Translations under genes and position numbers: made by a program
Shown: positions 45,641 to 57,584 of the stretch, piece by piece
How the letters are laid out: every line of letters starts with the position of its first letter
How positions within the stretch are numbered: the first letter of the stretch is position 1
Origin: Turnera subulata
Taxonomy: Eukaryota > Streptophyta > Magnoliopsida > Malpighiales > Passifloraceae
Assembly (NCBI GenBank): GCA_028386065.3
Contig: JAKUCV010000247.1
Span: 162,336-226,335 of the forward strand
DNA length: 64,000 bases
Direction of reading: 5' to 3'
The notes under the pieces: generated by a model
The model's input: only the letters and a program-made list of their open reading frames with translations
What the model was told of the DNA's origin: nothing
Database searches by the model: none

Positions 45641-48090
45641 GTCAATCTCCTCAGAACCCTCCAATCACCTAAACAAGGAGGATGTCCAGCTACAAGACAT
45701 GAAAGAAGCGCTTCTTGGGAGGCAACCCAAGCGAGGTAATTTTTGATTTCCCTTGCCTTTCGTTAATTTCCATTTGGTTATTTTGTTTTGCTTTCGTTTT
45801 GTGTGTCTCTTTTGTTTTAGACAATCAGGTGCTGAAAATCATTGGAGAAAGGAGTCGTCAAGTCAGAGACTCATTAGGGAAGTCCCTCTAGACCTTTAAT
45901 GATTCTTAGTCTTAAGGATTTCTTTGCCAATAGGTAAGTTGATGCTTGCACAGCCCCATCACGGGTTGAGGTTGTGTCAGACTCCCATAATACTCTAACA
46001 CCTCATTTGGCAACGCTCTTGAACTTAAGAGATCTCTAGAAATAGGGAAGTTTCGATAGATAGGACTAGGAGAAGGATTTTTGCTGAACAAACCCCCTCT
46101 TGCACGCTCTAACTTAAACTAGGACAGCATGTGCAACAGGCTCAGACTGTTGCAACCATTTTACCTAGTACAATAAAAAATAAGAGAAGTCTTGCCTCTT
46201 ATACGTCATAACTGCCCAGTAGGATTATTCCTCTCCCCCATCCATGTGTCCTTCATGCTACAAGATGCGACAGCTCTGCCAAAAGGAAGGCACATAACTG
46301 ACACTTTAAGTGGCAACCATTTATTGCCTAGCAGAACAAGGAAGAGTCCAGCTAAAAGACGATAAAGAAGCACGCACACTTGGGTAACTCCAAGTGCGGT
46401 AACAAAGTTCTCTTTTCCTTTCATTATTTTCATTTGGTTATTCTTGCTTTGCTTTGGTATGTCCCCCTTAATTTTAAGTTTTTAATCAATTAATTGCAAA
46501 AGACTTTTAGCATTTGCACAGACTCAACACAGATTGAGCCTGTGATGAACTTTTCAGCACCTCTAGTCTATTTTTAGGATGTTTAACCCCACCACATAGG
46601 ATAGAACTTTCAGTTTGGGGTATTTTGGTAGCACATTTTTATTTCTTTTATAATTATGTGTGTTTCTTTGGTTTGCATTTGTTTTAACATTGCACCCATT
46701 TTTCTGTTTAGTTTCAGCAGTGAGGGCACTGCAAAATTTTCAGTTTGGGGTATTTTTAGGGTGCAATTTTGCCTTGTGTATTATTCTATGAGCAATGCAA
46801 TTCCAATGCTATTTTGTTCTTCATTATGCTTTTCCACAGTGTGAGCCTGTCCTAATATTTATGCTTCTTTCCCTTTTCCATTTAATCCTGCTAAATCTTT
46901 AATCTCAAGACTTTTCTTTACTTTTAAAACAAGCAGAACAGGTACAATCAAACAACTGCACTCCATGAATCAGTCAGATAAGAAGAATCTTGCTAAATGG
47001 TTTTCAAAACACCATAGGCTCAGCCTGTCCACCTTATAACAGACCATTATCTCTATCAATGTGAAATTCAAGCAAGAGTTCGTCAAGCAAGAAAAGGAAC
47101 TAGGCCATCTTTTGCATACCAAACAGACCACATAAATCCATACTACACTCATCAATCCATTGCAACCCCATTTGAGCCGACTAGGATGGCCCCAATTTAT
47201 TCCTTCACCCTGTTTCACCAAACCTCAGCCACTTGAAGACGAAACAGGGGCCATCATGTGCCTTCCAACTGCCTCATCCTGTTGATGAGTCTGTGAACGA
47301 GATTCAATCCTACCAAACATCTGAGACTGTTTGCACTTGACAAATACACTCCCAGAATGCTACCACAGGTCTTGTACTGACCTCTTCCCGGCTACAAAAA
47401 AAAAAAATAGGGGAGAGAAAAGAAGAAAGTTCATAGAACAAGAAAAGGCAGCCAGCAAGGAAAAAGAGAGACATGGGAAGAAGAAATAAGGAGAAAAAGA
47501 GACATTTTGTGAATTAGACTCCATCTCAAATAAGAGGATACATTGAGTTTCTAGGTAACATGAAAACGCAAGGGATATTGAGTCAACAGTCCCTACGCAG
47601 CTTCAGACTGTCCACAAACTAAAATGGAGGTTTCAAGTTCACAGACCACCAACCCTTGCTCAATCCATCCACCACCCATTGACAACCATCACCCTAGCCT
47701 CGGCACAACACAGAAAAGTCTTGGAGATCTTTGCTTGATTACTGTTGCACATTAGTGGAGATAAGGGATAATGGGTCTGCATATGAGGTAAAGTTTTCAC
47801 TTCCAGAAAAATGATTTTGGCAGGATCCATTTGACGACAGATGACTGGAGGTTAGTTGAAAGATTATTCCTATGAATTTTTATGACAAAAACTACTGACA
47901 AGGAATTTGATTGCGAATGATGCAGTTTTGGAGGAAAAAAATAAAAGAATGCTTAAGATGAGACATCACAAGGGAGAAGCATAGTGAAAACTTGATGCAT
48001 TGAGATCAGCCCTCTCTTCCCTTCAAATCATGCCTCTTTTTAATTTTCTAATTGCTTGAGGACAAGCAAAATCTTCAGTTTGGGGTATTT
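45641..48090 (+). other. Non-coding tail of B with candidate intron and three polypurine-like tracts
   Basis: GGAGGCAACCCAAGCGAG/GTAATT (45721-45741) with an acceptor TTTGTTTTAG (to 45820) or AATCAG (to 45828) repeats the post-pol splice-like layout. A second copy of the post-pol block (AGTCCAGCTAAAAGACGATA, about 46344) shows that the third ORF has been removed between the two. The 16-mer CAGTTTGGGGTATTTT occurs at 46611 and 46741 and, next to the 3' LTR, at 48076. Family motifs are at about 46134-46152, 46518-46544, 46835-46852, 47013-47031 and 47596-47613. No gene is seen. Confidence 0.6.
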
Positions 48091-50208
48091 TGATGCACAC
48101 GCAATATGCATAGTTTTAGGCATGATTTTAGGCATGATATGTGCTCATTCTTTCATGATTATATGCCTTTTATGCATAATTCCGTCATATTTCCTGTAAT
48201 CCTACCCCTTACTGCATGATTAGTGATTTCAGGTGCATTTCGACCAATTTGAGAAGATTTCATTAAAGAATTTGAAGAAACAGCCTCTGCCACGGCACGA
48301 GCCTGTTGCAGAACCCTTGAGGCTGTTCCTGAGGCTGTTGTTCATTACGAACCCAATTAAAAGCCTAATTCTACCTGCAAATCACAAAATTTCCAATACG
48401 GCTCATTGTTCCCGATCGTTTCCTGGAAGTCTTCATGACACCTCATTATCAGCAGTAGAGGCAGAAACCAACCAAAGAGGAAGTCAAAGGAGGACTGCAA
48501 TTAAACCTTGCACAGCCTTAGCCTGTGTGTCGACAGCCTCATGCTGTGCGTCCTGCAAAACCCAGATTTACAGGAACAATATTAAATTGCACCACTTGCT
48601 CATCCCGCACATGGAGCCTCCAAAACACGACCTGAGTGCTTCAGAAGACCTTTTGGCAGGAGGGAATAATAGTCATAGTGCCCAGAAGAAGGACAGAGGG
48701 ATTACCCACTCAAATTCCAATATTCCCTCTTCGAACCTGCAGCCCACTACCAACCCATCGATCAACTTCTGCCCATGACGCCTATCCTGACACACACGAT
48801 GGAGGAACTGACGAGCACGCTGGAGAACTGACGAGCCAACTTGCCCAAATACCCATGCTCTCCAGCAAGTTGGGAGGAGGAAGAGAAGGGAGATGCATCT
48901 ACAAAAAGGGAGAAGAGAAGAAGAGAAGGCATCCCTGGATCAACACCCAGAAACCGCTTAGTTGCAGAGTTCTTAAGAACAGAGGTGGGACCCAGAAACA
49001 CCAAGGGAAAACACGATTCTGCAGCCTTTCTGGGTAGTAACCGTGTTGTCCCTAGCCTCCAGATTGTTCAAAAATACTATGCCAATCCATTCTTCCATTG
49101 ATTTTGTAACCTTGATTATGAACTAAACAACCCCTTCTTAGGTTGAAGGGGGAAGCATGTATCTGGTTTTTGCGAAATAAAATTGCTCATGTTCTTAACC
49201 ATATTTCTTGCTTTAGTTGTTGAGAGCTTTCTCCATGTCTAGGTTTTGATCAAACCCATGCATGAACACAGGTAGCTAGGTGAAGGACCGAAAGGAGAAA
49301 CCATAGCTACTAGAACAATAACAACAAACTCTTAGTTTTTAGCTTGTAACGGGGCTAGAAATTAAATGAGGAATTAGCCTCAACACCAATCTTCGTCCCC
49401 TGAGTTTGACCTATGCAAAAGCACCAGGAAGATGACAGCCATGGGAGGCACCTGTGAGTGAAAGCAAATGGGTGCAGTATAGGTTGAGAGCGCCTGCAAG
49501 AACCAATCTTATAATTGACTCCCTTGCTGTCAACAGCATCAGGCTGTGCAGTCCATGACAGCATAGTCAAGAGATAACACAACTCTTAATTTGATTCTTG
49601 ATTGATTATTGGGTAGTATCTCCTTATTTTAGTAGCAGCCTAGTGAAGGACCGAAAGGAGAGGCCAAGAGTGCTAGACCAACAATAGTCAACCTTCACTC
49701 CTTAGATATTCGAAAGAAGATAGGGAGAGACTGTTGGTAATAGCACCAACATTAAACTTCATCCTTAAGTGGACGTTTACTCTAGTGACAGGAGGTAGAT
49801 GGAAGCTCAGGGAACTATTAATAAGATCGAAAGCTGTTGATAGTACCTTAGGCTGAGAGCCCCGTCATGACATCTCATTAGTCAGAGCCTCATCCATAGG
49901 CTCAGCTTGCGATGATGCTGTCGAGCAATTTGTAAGCATAAATTAGGACATGTGAACCCTAGATGCCTAAGAATTCACCACTCCTGATCTCTTCCTCGTT
50001 TAAATTATTGTTACATTTATTTTACTGCTTATTTTACTTCTTAATTATTATTCACCTAAATCCATCTTTGTTTAATTGTTTTCAAGTCTAGTTTGTCCGA
50101 AATTGAAGGAAAATGGATTCAACCCAGTCCCTGTGGATACGACCTTGATAATGTACTACAACAACCCTGTGCACTTGCAGGAACCTACGTTGCAGAAAGA
50201 CGACATCA
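48091..50208 (+). repeat. 3' LTR of B, fused to inverted D gag
   Basis: TGATGCACACG at 48091 directly after the PPT; ends GACGACATCA at 50208. It carries the same internal landmarks as 40763-42897 (motifs 48510-48526, 48531-48547, about 49531-49548). The next bases AGTGTTACAGCC belong to D gag in opposite orientation. Confidence 0.88.
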
Positions 50209-51585
50209 AGTGTTACAGCCTTGCAATGCTCATTTCTTGGATTCTCTATTGGTTTCCCCTGGAAGGGCTCCTTGCTGATTAGTGGACATAGAGGCTTATT
50301 GAGCAATTTGATTTTCGTGGATTCTATTGGGGTATTTGATTTGACTAATTTCCTCACTCATCTTGTTCTGGTTCTCCAAGATGGACTGCAGCATACTCAT
50401 CATGTCGGTGTTGTTGCCTTGCTGTCCTCCTTGGTTCTATCTTTGGTACAGGGGCTGTCCTTCTTGATTTTATCGCTGGAATTGGGGTTGTGGTGGACTT
50501 CTCTCTTCATTTGGTGCCTTCTAGGAGAAATTTGGATGATTCCTCCAAGAAGGATTGTAAGTGTTTCCATACTGTCCTTGCCTCTGTTGGATGTAGTGAG
50601 CCTGTTCAGAATCACATTCGGTGAAAAGGGGACAGGTGGATGTGTTGTGAGGTCCCCCACATCCTTCACAGCCTGAGGCTGTGGATGTGGCTGTCTTAAC
50701 GTGAGCAGCCCCTAATTGCTTCCCGAGGGCTTCTATCTCTGCCTCTAGCTTTGTTACTCTGTCTACTCCAATTATTCCAGAGGCCTTGACTCCCCTGATT
50801 TGAGTTTTCTTCTTGGACAGAGCTTCAAGGATGGTTACTCCATCATTGTAGTCTTTGTCTAGGAATGACCCATTAGCCATTTTGTCCAAAGTTTTCTAGT
50901 CTTCATCACTCAGGCCGCAATAGAATTGTTCAAGTTGTACGGCATCATCAATTTTGTGGTTTGGGCATCTCCTTAGTAATCCCTTGAATCGTTCCCAAGC
51001 ATCACAGATTGATTCATCATAGCGCTTGGAAAAGTCGATGAGTTGCTGCCTCAGGTTTGCAGCATTGCTTGATGGATGATATTCCTTTAAGAAGGCCCTG
51101 ACTAGGGTGTCCCAATCAGTAAAGTGGCCTGCTTCATGGTTGTTGAGCCACCCGAATGCTGCATCTCTGAGTAAGAATAGGAACACTCTCATGTACAGCT
51201 GCTCCTTGGTCATCCCTGCTATGTTCACAGTGCTGCACACCCGCAGAAAATTCTGCAAGTGTGAGTTTGGATCCTCTGAGGGCAAGCCTCCAAATGTGCG
51301 CCTCTCCAACATGCTGAGCAGGTTTGTTCTGATTTCATAGGGGGCGTCTACTTCTGGAATGGCTATACTGTTATGGATGATGGTGGTTGGTGGTGGTAGG
51401 AGCTGTGACATAGGGATGTAGGGTCGAACAGGCTGAGCCTGTTCAACCTCTGGGTGTGCTCCTTCATTGAGTCTGTCCGCCATGTAGTGATGCTTCTCCT
51501 TGTTTTTCTTGCGGATCTCGCGAGCTGCCTTTTCAATCTCCTAGTGGAAGGTCAGAGATGGCTTCTTGCTCCTGGTTTGGGGCAT
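50209..51585 (-). pseudogene. gag: Partial gag of element D
   Basis: ATG 51585 (MPQTRSKKPSLTFH). Stops in frame: TAG 51541-51543 and TAG 50896-50898, both CAG in B and C, and TAG 50521-50523. A later shift brings the frame to the point corresponding to VTLHSGKE in C, where it ends at 50209 against the B LTR. Capsid features match C and B (TNLLSMLERRTFGGLP, AFLKEYHPSS). PR and pol of D are absent. Confidence 0.85.
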
Positions 51586-51683
51586 GCACCACCTAAAAGC
51601 TTCAAACTTGGAAAAAGAAAGGGTAAGATTTTGAAAAGCCTAATAAATCAGAAATAAAAAAAGTAAGAAGAATCAAGCGCCAG

Positions 51684-51701
51684 TCCCCGGCAACGGCACC
51701 A
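51684..51701 (-). promoter_or_regulatory. Primer binding site of D
   Basis: - strand TGGTGCCGTTGCCGGGGA, one change from the G site; 6 nt from the LTR end. Its presence shows that the LTR at 51708 also acts as a 5' LTR for D. Confidence 0.88.
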
Positions 51702-51707
51702 AAAACT

Positions 51708-53837
51708 TGATGTCGTCTTTCTGGAACGTAGGTTCCTGCAAGTGCACAGGGTTGTTGTAGTACATTATCAAGGTCGTATCCACAAGGACCGGGTTGAATC
51801 CGTTTTCCTTCAATTTCGGACAAACTAGACTTGAAAACAATTAAACAAAGATGGATTTGGGTGAATAACAATTAAGAAGTAAAATAAGCAGTAAAATAAA
51901 TGTAACAATAATTTGAACGAGGAAGAGATCAGGAGTGGTGAATTCTTAGGCATCCAGGGTTCACATTCACATGTCCTGTTTTATACATATAAATTGCTCA
52001 GCCTGTGATTGAGGCTGTGACTAATGAGATGTCTTGAAGGGGCTCTCAACCTAAAGTACTATCAACAGCTTTCGATCTTATTAATAGTTCCCTAAGCTTC
52101 CATCTACCCGCTGTCACTAGAGTAAATGTCTACTTAAGGATAAAGTTTAATGTTGGTGCTAATACCCACAGTCTCTCCCTATCTTCTTTCGAATGGCTAA
52201 GGAGTGAAGGCTGACTATTGTTGGTCTAGCACACCTGGCTTCTCCTTTCGGTCCTTCACCAGGCTGCTACTAAATTAATAGGATTCTGCCCAATAGTCAA
52301 TCAAGAATCAAATTAGGAATTGTGTTATCTTTTTGACTATGTTGTCACAGACTGAGGCTGTACTTGGCACAGACTGATGCTGTGTTGTGTACAGACCGAG
52401 GCTATTGACAGTAAAAGAGTCAATTAATAGAATCGGTTCTTGAAGGCACTCTCAACCTATACTGCACCCATTTGCTTTCGCTCACAAGTGGCTTCCATGG
52501 TCCTCACATTCCTAATGCTCTCGCAGCGGTCAAACTCATGGGTTTAAGAGTGGTGTTGAGGCTAGTTCCTCAATTAGTTTCTAACTCTCGTCAAAAGGTA
52601 AAAACTAAGGGCTGGTTGATGTTGTTCCAGTGGCTAAGGTTTCTCCTTTCGGTCCTTCACCTAGCCACCTGTAATCATGCATGGGTTTGATCAAGACTCA
52701 GACATGGTGCAAGTTTGCAACAACCAAAACAAGAAGGACTGGTTAAGAACATAATGCGAGCAATCTATTGCATTAAAATCAAAGACATGTTCACCCCTTC
52801 AACCTAAGAAGGGGTTGTTTAGTTCAAAATCGAAATTACAAAATAGATGGAAGTATCGAATGCCATAGTGGTTTGAACAATCTGGTGGTTAGGGACAACA
52901 TGATTACTACCCAAAAAGGCTGCAGAATCGTGTTTTCCCTTGGACCCTTGGTGTTTTTGGGTCCCACCTCTGATCTAAAGAACTTTGCAACTAAGGGGTT
53001 TCTGGGTATTGTTTCGGGGATGCCTTCTCTTCTTCTCTTCTCCCTTTCTGTAGATGCATCTCCCTTCTCTTTCTCCTCCCAACTTGCTGGAGAGCATGGG
53101 TGTTTGGGCAATTTGGCTCGTCAGTTCTCCAGCGTGCTCGTCAGTTCCTCCATCGTGTGTGTCAGGATAGGCGTCATGGGTAGAAGTTGATTGGTGGGTT
53201 GGTAGTGGGCTGCAGGTTCGAAAAGGGAATATTGGAATTTGAGTGGGTAATCCCTCTGTCCTTCTTCTGCGCACTATGACTATTATTCCCTCCTGCCAAA
53301 AGGTCTTCTGAAGTACTCAGGTCATGTTTTGCAGGTTCCATGTGCGGGATGAGCAAGTGGTGCAATTTAATATTATTCCTGTAAATCTGGGTTTTGCAGG
53401 ACGCACAGCATGAGGCTGTCGACACACAGGCTGAGGCTGTGCAAGGTTTAATTGTAGTCCTCCTTTGACTTCTTCTTTGGTTGGTTTCTGCCTCTACTGC
53501 TGATAATGAGGTGTCATGAAGACTTCCTGGAAATGATCGTGGACAATGAGCCTTAGTGGAAATTTTGCTATTTGCATGCGGAATTAGGCTTTTAATTGGG
53601 TTCGTAATGAACAACAGCCGCAAGGGTTCTGCAACAGGCTCATGCCGTGGCAGAGGCTATTTTTTCAAATTCTTCAATGAAATCTTCCCAAATTGGTCGA
53701 AATGCACCTAAAATCACTAACCATGCAGTAAGGGGTGGGATTACAGGAAATATGACGGAATTATGCATAGGAGGCATATAATCATGAAAGAATGAGCACA
53801 TATCATGTCTAAAACTATGCATATTGCATGTGCATCA
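51708..53837 (-). repeat. LTR shared by C (3') and D (5')
   Basis: 2130 bp; on the - strand TGATGCACATG to GACGACATCA. On its right is the C PPT (CAGTTTGGGGTATTT, 53838-53852), on its left the D PBS. Family motifs at about 52346-52361, 52370-52386, 53404-53421 and 53425-53442. The LTR-body-LTR-body order implies recombination between elements or tandem arrangement. Confidence 0.9.
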
Positions 53838-54975
53838 AAATACCCCAAACTGAAGAATTTGCTTGTCCTCAAGCAATTAGAAAAATAAAAGGAGGCATGA
53901 TTTGAAGGGAAGAGAAGGCGATCTCAATGCATCAAGTTTTCACTATGCTTCTCCCTTGTGATGTCTCATCTTAAGCATTCTTTTATTTTTTTTTCCTCCA
54001 AAACTGCATCAATCTCAATCAAATTCCTTGTCAGTAGTTTTTGTCATAAAAATTCACAGAAATAATCTTTCAACTAACTTCCAGTCATCTGTCGTCAAAT
54101 GGATCCTGCCAAAATCATTTTTCTGGAAGTGAAAACTTTACCTCATATGCAGACCCATTATACCTTATCTCCACTCTTGCTTGAATTTCGCCTTGACAGA
54201 GACAAGGGTCAGTTCTGAGGTAGACAAGCTGAGCCTGTGTCGTGTAGAAAACCATTTAGCAAGATCCATCTTATCTGACAGATTTCATGGAGTGTAATTG
54301 TTCGATTATGCCTGTTCTGCTTGTTTTGGAAATGATACAAGTCCTGAGATTAGATTATGAGTAGAATTAAATGGAAAATGTTGAAGATGCATAAATATAG
54401 GGACAGGCTCACACTGTGGAGAAGCAAAATGAAAAATAGATAAGCATTTGAATTTGCATTGAATCAACAGAAAAGTACAGAAGGCATAAAATGGCATTTG
54501 CACCCTAAAATACCCCAAACTGAAATCTTGCAGTGTCCTCACTGCTAAAACTAAACAAAAGAAAGGTGCAATGCCATAACAAAGATAAGCAAAATAAAAC
54601 ACATGACCGAAAATGAAAGACAAAAGGTCTAATTCTTTAAACACAAAGATAAATACCCCAAACTGAAAGTTGTATCCTATGTGGTAGCGGTTAGACATCC
54701 TAAAACTAGGCTAAAGGTGCTGGAAAGGTGGAGTTAGCGGCATTGGCGCTTATTGCTAGATGGTGGGGTCCTGCCTGTGGTGATCGCGTCAGTGAACGTG
54801 CCATGTTCATCAAATTACTAAAGGTTTTGGTTATTTGCACGTGCTGGGCTATGTACTGGTTATAGAAGTCAGTCATGGCTCTGCCCTAGGTCTGTGTGAT
54901 CCTGCGCACTTCAGGGATGCCCCTGTTAAGGTGTGTGCGTGCTTCTCCCAAAGAGGAGGTCAAGCGCATCTCTTA
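53838..54975 (-). other. 3' non-coding tail of C with three polypurine tracts
   Basis: CAGTTTGGGGTATTT on the - strand at 53838-53852 (PPT at the LTR), 54508-54523 and 54651-54665. This parallels B exactly in sequence. Family motifs near 54229-54240 (AAGCTGAGCCTGTG) and 54403-54420. No gene. Confidence 0.65.
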
Positions 54976-56763
54976 TGCAGTAATGCTCTCCTAGAGGCAC
55001 TGCAGGCGTTCTCCGTGAGCAGCAAGGGTCTGTTGAATGCGGGTTTGGTTCTGAAGGACGGGAAGGATTTGCTGCCCAATCCAATCCTGCATTTGCTCAA
55101 AGATGTCCAGCACTTGGTCCCGAGTCACAGCCTGAGCCTGTGACTGAGGCTGTGCTTGTTGTGTGGCAGGCTGCTAGGGCTGTATAGGATCGTGTTCTTC
55201 CTGTCCTTGAGGCTGTGGTGCTGGTGGAGCATTTTCTGGTTCTTCATCCACAGTATCAGGCTGTTCCTGGTTGTTCTCTTGAGGCTGTAGGGCAGGGAGG
55301 TGCATCTTATTGAGGATGCCGCGGTCGATCCAGACGGTTCCGCTAACCAACTCAAAGCGATTCAAGGGAAGGTGGAAATGCCGTGCAATCTTTGTGATGA
55401 TACCGGCGCTTGGAAGGTATGGTGCCTTCCTTTGTGTGATAAGGGGTTGGCGGTGCACCATGCACTAGAGTATGAACAGCTCCTCTTGTTGAACAGCCAA
55501 GCGACTCTTGTTTCTGTCGTAGAAGCTGTGGGACAGGAAGTGTTGGAAGATGCGCAATGCGCGGCTGCGAAATGATGTGGCTGAACTGGTGTAGGAGTTG
55601 TATCTGGGTTCAGTGGAGATGTCATTCCAAAAGTCCTCCGCGGCAAAGTCTATTGGCCTCTCCTAGTGTCCTTTATGTGGTAGCCCGAGTATTTGATTTA
55701 ACTAGGCAAAGGTGAGAACCTTGTTCTTGTTGCCCAGACGGAATCGTGCTGTGCCGGGCTTCTGATCCTGTGGGGGCTGGTAGGAGAGCGAACTAAAGAA
55801 TTTGCGGGTCAGGTCAGCGTAGGTGGGCTCTCCTAGTGTGGCAAACAGCAACCACCCAACTGGTTGGAGGAATCGGCACACGTCATTCTTGGCCCCGATG
55901 GCTCTGAGTACATCCATATCCAGGCACCGGCTGACAAGCACTGTCTGGGCCAGTGCGAATGCCCAGGCGCGTCGGTGGCTGGTGTTTGCAGGTTGGAAGA
56001 CAAAGCGCGGAGCAGGGGGTGGCACGTCCTCTGCCTCTTTGTCTCTGCTCTGTGGGTCTTCCTCCTCTGTTTTTGGTTCATCGGAGGGCGGTGGTGTGGG
56101 TGGTTCTCGAGGGCGATCTTGGTTTTGCTTGGATTGCTCCTCGTTATTGGTTTGTCGGGTGGTGGGTTGTGTTTGGCTAGATCTGGCGGTGGCCTTGGTG
56201 GTGGAGCGGGTGCGGGGGCGTTTTGAATGGCGGATTGGAACTTTGGGGGTGGTGGATGGTTCTGGTGTGGGTTCGAGGTTGAGGTTGATTGGCTTTGGGT
56301 TGGTCATGGTGGCGGTTGGTGGGTTGATGGTGAGGTCGATGATGGTGTCGGGGGTTTGTGCTCGCCGGCATTTGCGGCGGTATTGTTGTGTTGGGGTGGT
56401 TGTATTGGTGTCTGGTGTAGTTTGGGTGTTGGTTTCGGAAGAGGTTAGAGGTGCAGGAAGGGCGAGTAAGGTGGGGGGTGGTGGTGTGGCGGCGGTAGGT
56501 GGGTATAATTTGGCAAAGAGGGTTATGAGTTCGTGTAGGGGAGGGAGGTCAGGGTGTAGTTGGTGTGGTGGTTGGATGGGGAATGGTGGCAGTGGTGGTG
56601 GGTTGATGTGGAGAGGGTAGTGGACGATTTGGAAGAGGGGGCGGGTGATGTGAAAAGGGAAGGTGATGGTGGTGGTGATGTCTGGGTTAGAAGATGAGGG
56701 TGGAGGAATGGGTGTGTTGTTGTTGGTTGGGTTGCTGGTGTTGGTGTTGTTGTTGTCGGCCAT
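54976..56763 (-). pseudogene. Third (env-like) ORF of C, in-frame TAG stops
   Basis: ATG 56763 in strong context (GCCATGGCC). The first 353 codons are open to TAG 55702-55704. The same frame continues through TAG 55663-55665 and TAG 55174-55176 to stops at 54991-54993 and 54976-54978. The N-terminal third is Asn/Thr/Pro-rich, then Lys/Arg/Glu-rich. The conserved domain starts near 56010 (FVFQPANTSHRRAWAFA) and continues past the stops (RNKSRLAVQQEELFIL). The C-terminal part is Gln/Pro-rich and contains family motifs in coding frame. No signal peptide or membrane segment is evident. Three stops could come from CAG. Related to 3999-5567. Confidence 0.8.
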
Positions 56764-57584
56764 GGCTGAGTGGGGAAGGTGTTGGCGGTAGGGAGCGATG
56801 GTTGTGGACGAAGGGTTACAGCGGCAGATGTTGGAGGAGGAAGATGAAGTAGAGAAGAGAACGGTAGGGGTTGTCTTTTATAGGCAATTAATGCCTATTC
56901 AGAGACGTTGAGAGGGTGGGAATGGGAAAGGTTGTGTCTGCTGGTAATCATTTGTTGCCGCCCAAAGTGTCAGTTACGTGCCCTCTTTTGGTAGAGTGTT
57001 GTATCCCTTAGCATGAATGACAAGTGGATGGGAGAAGGAATAATCCTACTGGGTAGTTGTGTTATGACATATTTAAGGCAAAACTTCGTTATTTTCTATT
57101 GTGCTGGGCAGAATGGCTGCAATAGGCTGAGCCTGCTGCTCATGTTATCCCAGTTTGGAGTTAGCGCGCGCAAGAGCAAATTTTTCAGCAGAGAACCTAG
57201 TCCCAGCCCTACCTATTCGGACCTTCCCTAATTCTAGATATTTCCTAAACGCAAGAGATTATCGAATGAGGTGTTAGGGTGTTGTGGAAATTCGACACAG
57301 GCTCAGCCTGTGTGAGCCTGTGCAAGCCTAAAAAGTCCCTTTTTGGAAAGAAATGATGAAGACTTAACATCAAAAAGGGTTCAGAAGGACTTCCCTGACG
57401 AATCTCTGACTCTGTGATTCCCTTTTCCATCAAATTTCAGCACCTGATTGATTAAAAACAAGAGAAACACTGAAAAAGAATAAAAATAACCAAATGAAAA
57501 GCAAAAGAAATTGGAAATTTACCGCACTTTGTGTTACCCAAGTGTGTGCTTCTTTAATGTCTTTTAGCTGGACTCCTTCTTGCC
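56764..57584 (-). other. Leader between pol and third ORF of C
   Basis: No gene. From right: post-pol block, donor-like GCG/GTAAAT at 57522 and acceptor AATCAG/GTGCTG at 57445 (78 nt between), a perfect motif CACAGGCTCAGCCTGTG 57296-57312, another near 57120-57137, then a TATA box (56875-56882) and a CT-rich leader into the ATG. Confidence 0.55.
56875..56882 (-). promoter_or_regulatory. TATA box upstream of C third ORF
   Basis: TATAAAAG on the - strand, 112-119 nt upstream of the ATG at 56763. Downstream is a pyrimidine-rich stretch free of ATG and then GCCATGGCC, as in ordinary plant promoters and leaders. Promoter activity is inferred. Confidence 0.5.

Larger units (their letters stand above)
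40763..50208 (+). mobile_element. Element B: Athila-type element with pol and third ORF deleted
   Basis: LTRs of 2135 and 2118 bp (40763-42897, 48091-50208), tRNA-Asp type PBS 42904-42921, gag, PR, then only the C-terminal end of integrase, a long non-coding tail and a PPT. RT, RNase H, the INT core and the third ORF are missing. Over the first 345 bp the LTRs differ at roughly 19 positions, mostly transitions. Their last 30 bp differ more than expected (CTACGCATATCA versus AAGACGACATCA). No target duplication is found: TTCTA precedes 40763 but D gag follows 50208. B is therefore recombinant or rearranged. Confidence 0.85.

Noticed and set aside
55823..56620. 265-residue Gly/Val/Trp-rich + strand frame
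   Set aside because: Shadow of the C third ORF on the - strand; composition follows from Pro/Thr/Asn-rich codons on the other strand.
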